The translations under genes and the position numbers were made by a program. From Bacteroidota bacterium (GTDB lineage Bacteria; Bacteroidota; Bacteroidia; Chitinophagales; Chitinophagaceae): DNA of 7,433 nucleotides. The stretch spans positions 1 to 7,433 of the forward strand of contig JAEZIL010000193.1 in assembly GCA_023436685.1 (NCBI GenBank), given 5' to 3'. A model generated the notes under the pieces. That model was given only the letters and a program-made list of their open reading frames with translations. It was not told where the DNA came from and did not search any database. Shown one piece after another: positions 6,692 to 7,433 of this stretch (position 1 is the stretch's first letter; each line of letters opens with the position of its first letter).

Positions 6692-7088
6692 GATATTCCT
6701 GTAGCATAATAACCGCGCTCACTGCATCTATCAACTCTTTACGCTCACGATCCTTTTTCCTCAGCCCCATTTGTGCTATGGCCTGCGATGCCATACGTGA
6801 GGTCATACGCTCATCTACTTTTTCTATCGGCAGTGTTGAGAATACGTTTTTGAACTTACCTATAAATTTCTCTACCAGAGGTGTGGCATCGGTAGGGCTA
6901 TCGTCCATATTTAGCGGGTAGCCAATTAGTACCAGTTCCACAGGTTCTGTGGCCATGTACTTTTTCAGGTAGCCTATCAGCTCGCCTGTATCTACTGTAT
7001 CCAGTGCAGTAGCAATTATCTGTATAGGGTCGGTAACGGCTATACCGGTGCGTTTCTTGCCATAGTCCAGTGCCAGTATCCTTGCCAT
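6675..7088 (-). CDS. ruvX: RuvX/YqgF family Holliday junction resolvase-like nuclease
   Basis: The 137-residue protein has the usual length of this RNase H-fold family. Members are implicated in 16S rRNA 5'-end processing and in Holliday junction resolution. The acidic catalytic residues are all in place: Asp8 in ILALDYGKKRTGIAVTD (4-20), Asp92-Glu93 in VDERMTSRMA (91-100), and Asp121 in ELIDAVSAVIMLQEYL (118-133). GYPLNMDDSPTDAT (56-69) is the substrate-loop motif, with 'DDSPTDAT' in place of the common 'GSEG'-type ending; Bacteroidota members often vary here. The ATG at 7088 shares one base with the stop of the upstream gene (TAATG), a sign of translational coupling. The frame stops at 6675-6677, 39 bases before def starts. 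Confidence 0.95.
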   Translation of the reverse strand: MARILALDYGKKRTGIAVTDPIQIIATALDTVDTGELIGYLKKYMATEPVELVLIGYPLNMDDSPTDATPLVEKFIGKFKNVFSTLPIEKVDERMTSRMASQAIAQMGLRKKDRERKELIDAVSAVIMLQEYLENQR

Positions 7089-7433
7089 TACCTGCGCAGG
7101 CTTTTAATTATCACAGTACCCATACGTCGCATTATATCTGCTTCCGATTGTTTTAGTTCCAGGTGTTTTTTTATCAATGCATTCATCCTAAGCATATCTG
7201 TTTCCTGTCCTACCATCTCCAATACTTTTGCCTGTACCAGTTTCAGTTTTTTTAGTTCAAAGTATACCAATGTACTTTCTACTTCGTTCACATAGTTCAG
7301 ATCACCATTCAGGGTTTCTATACCATAGTTTTCCTTCCATTTAGGGCTTATGTCGGTATTGGCCTGCAATAATGTAGCTACTTTTAGTTGCACAGCTTTA
7401 TCGGGCAGGTTGGTAAAGTAAGCAGTAGTGGGG
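7088..7433 (-). CDS. dnaG: Probable DNA primase, C-terminal end (partial)
   Basis: The frame is open from the right edge of the window to a TAA at 7088-7090, giving about 114 residues. A GTG at 7393 is possible as a start, but nothing marks it as one and the frame continues upstream, so this is most likely the tail of a longer gene. The sequence is highly charged and helical, with a conserved-looking DISPKWKENYGIET segment followed by helices (ELKKLKLVQAKVLEMV; MNALIKKHLELKQSEADIMRRMGTVI). From memory, this order of an 'SPxW...' segment, a Lys-rich helix and a final 'LGTVI'-like end is typical of the helicase-interacting C-terminus of Bacteroidota DnaG, which synthesises replication primers. 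No catalytic TOPRIM or zinc domain is visible here, so the identification is tentative. It overlaps ruvX by one base. Confidence 0.5.
   Translation of the reverse strand, partial: PTTAYFTNLPDKAVQLKVATLLQANTDISPKWKENYGIETLNGDLNYVNEVESTLVYFELKKLKLVQAKVLEMVGQETDMLRMNALIKKHLELKQSEADIMRRMGTVIIKSLRR

Noticed and set aside
6180..6704. A 174-codon open frame on the plus strand opposite def and the end of ruvX
   Set aside because: It is antisense to def, which carries all its catalytic motifs. The translation is rich in Phe, Tyr and Cys without family features, as expected of a shadow frame.

Overview
The window looks like part of a Bacteroidota chromosome, most likely from the Chitinophaga-like group; the phylum is well supported and the finer placement is inference. 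The reasons are a large outer-membrane protein of the Bacteroidota-type 'putative porin' family, RuvX and deformylase sequences of Bacteroidota style, start sites without clear Shine-Dalgarno sequences but with AT-rich leaders, and several copies of the phylum's -7 promoter element TAnnTTTG. All genes are ordinary bacterial coding sequence. I see no tRNA or rRNA gene, insertion sequence, CRISPR array or long repeat. No stretch over about 100 bases lacks a gene.

Layout: (1) 1-438, minus strand, is the N-terminal part of a type II NADH dehydrogenase-like flavoprotein that runs off the left edge. (2) 439-533 is a divergent intergenic region. (3) 534-1352, plus strand, is a trimeric-type purine nucleoside phosphorylase. 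(4) About 1398-3410, plus strand, is a secreted beta-barrel porin that probably starts at a TTG codon. (5) 3491-6035, plus strand, is a tight three-gene operon: acyl carrier protein, a catalytically complete beta-ketoacyl-ACP synthase, and a second synthase-like protein that has lost its catalytic residues (chain-length-factor type). (6) 6036-6056 is a short convergent gap with a possible two-way terminator. (7) 6057-7433, minus strand, is a housekeeping run read right to left: the C-terminal end of a probable DNA primase, ruvX, then def.

The most interesting part is the ACP-KS-CLF trio. It has the core composition of a minimal type II polyketide or aryl-polyene/flexirubin condensing unit, but within the window it stands alone, with no ketoreductase, dehydratase, acyltransferase, thioesterase or phosphopantetheinyl transferase. 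It lies between a porin gene and the housekeeping genes def, ruvX and the probable dnaG. Any partner enzymes must be encoded elsewhere. Primary metabolism is otherwise represented by nucleoside salvage (PNP), respiration (Ndh), N-terminal protein processing (Def), and rRNA processing or DNA maintenance (RuvX, primase).
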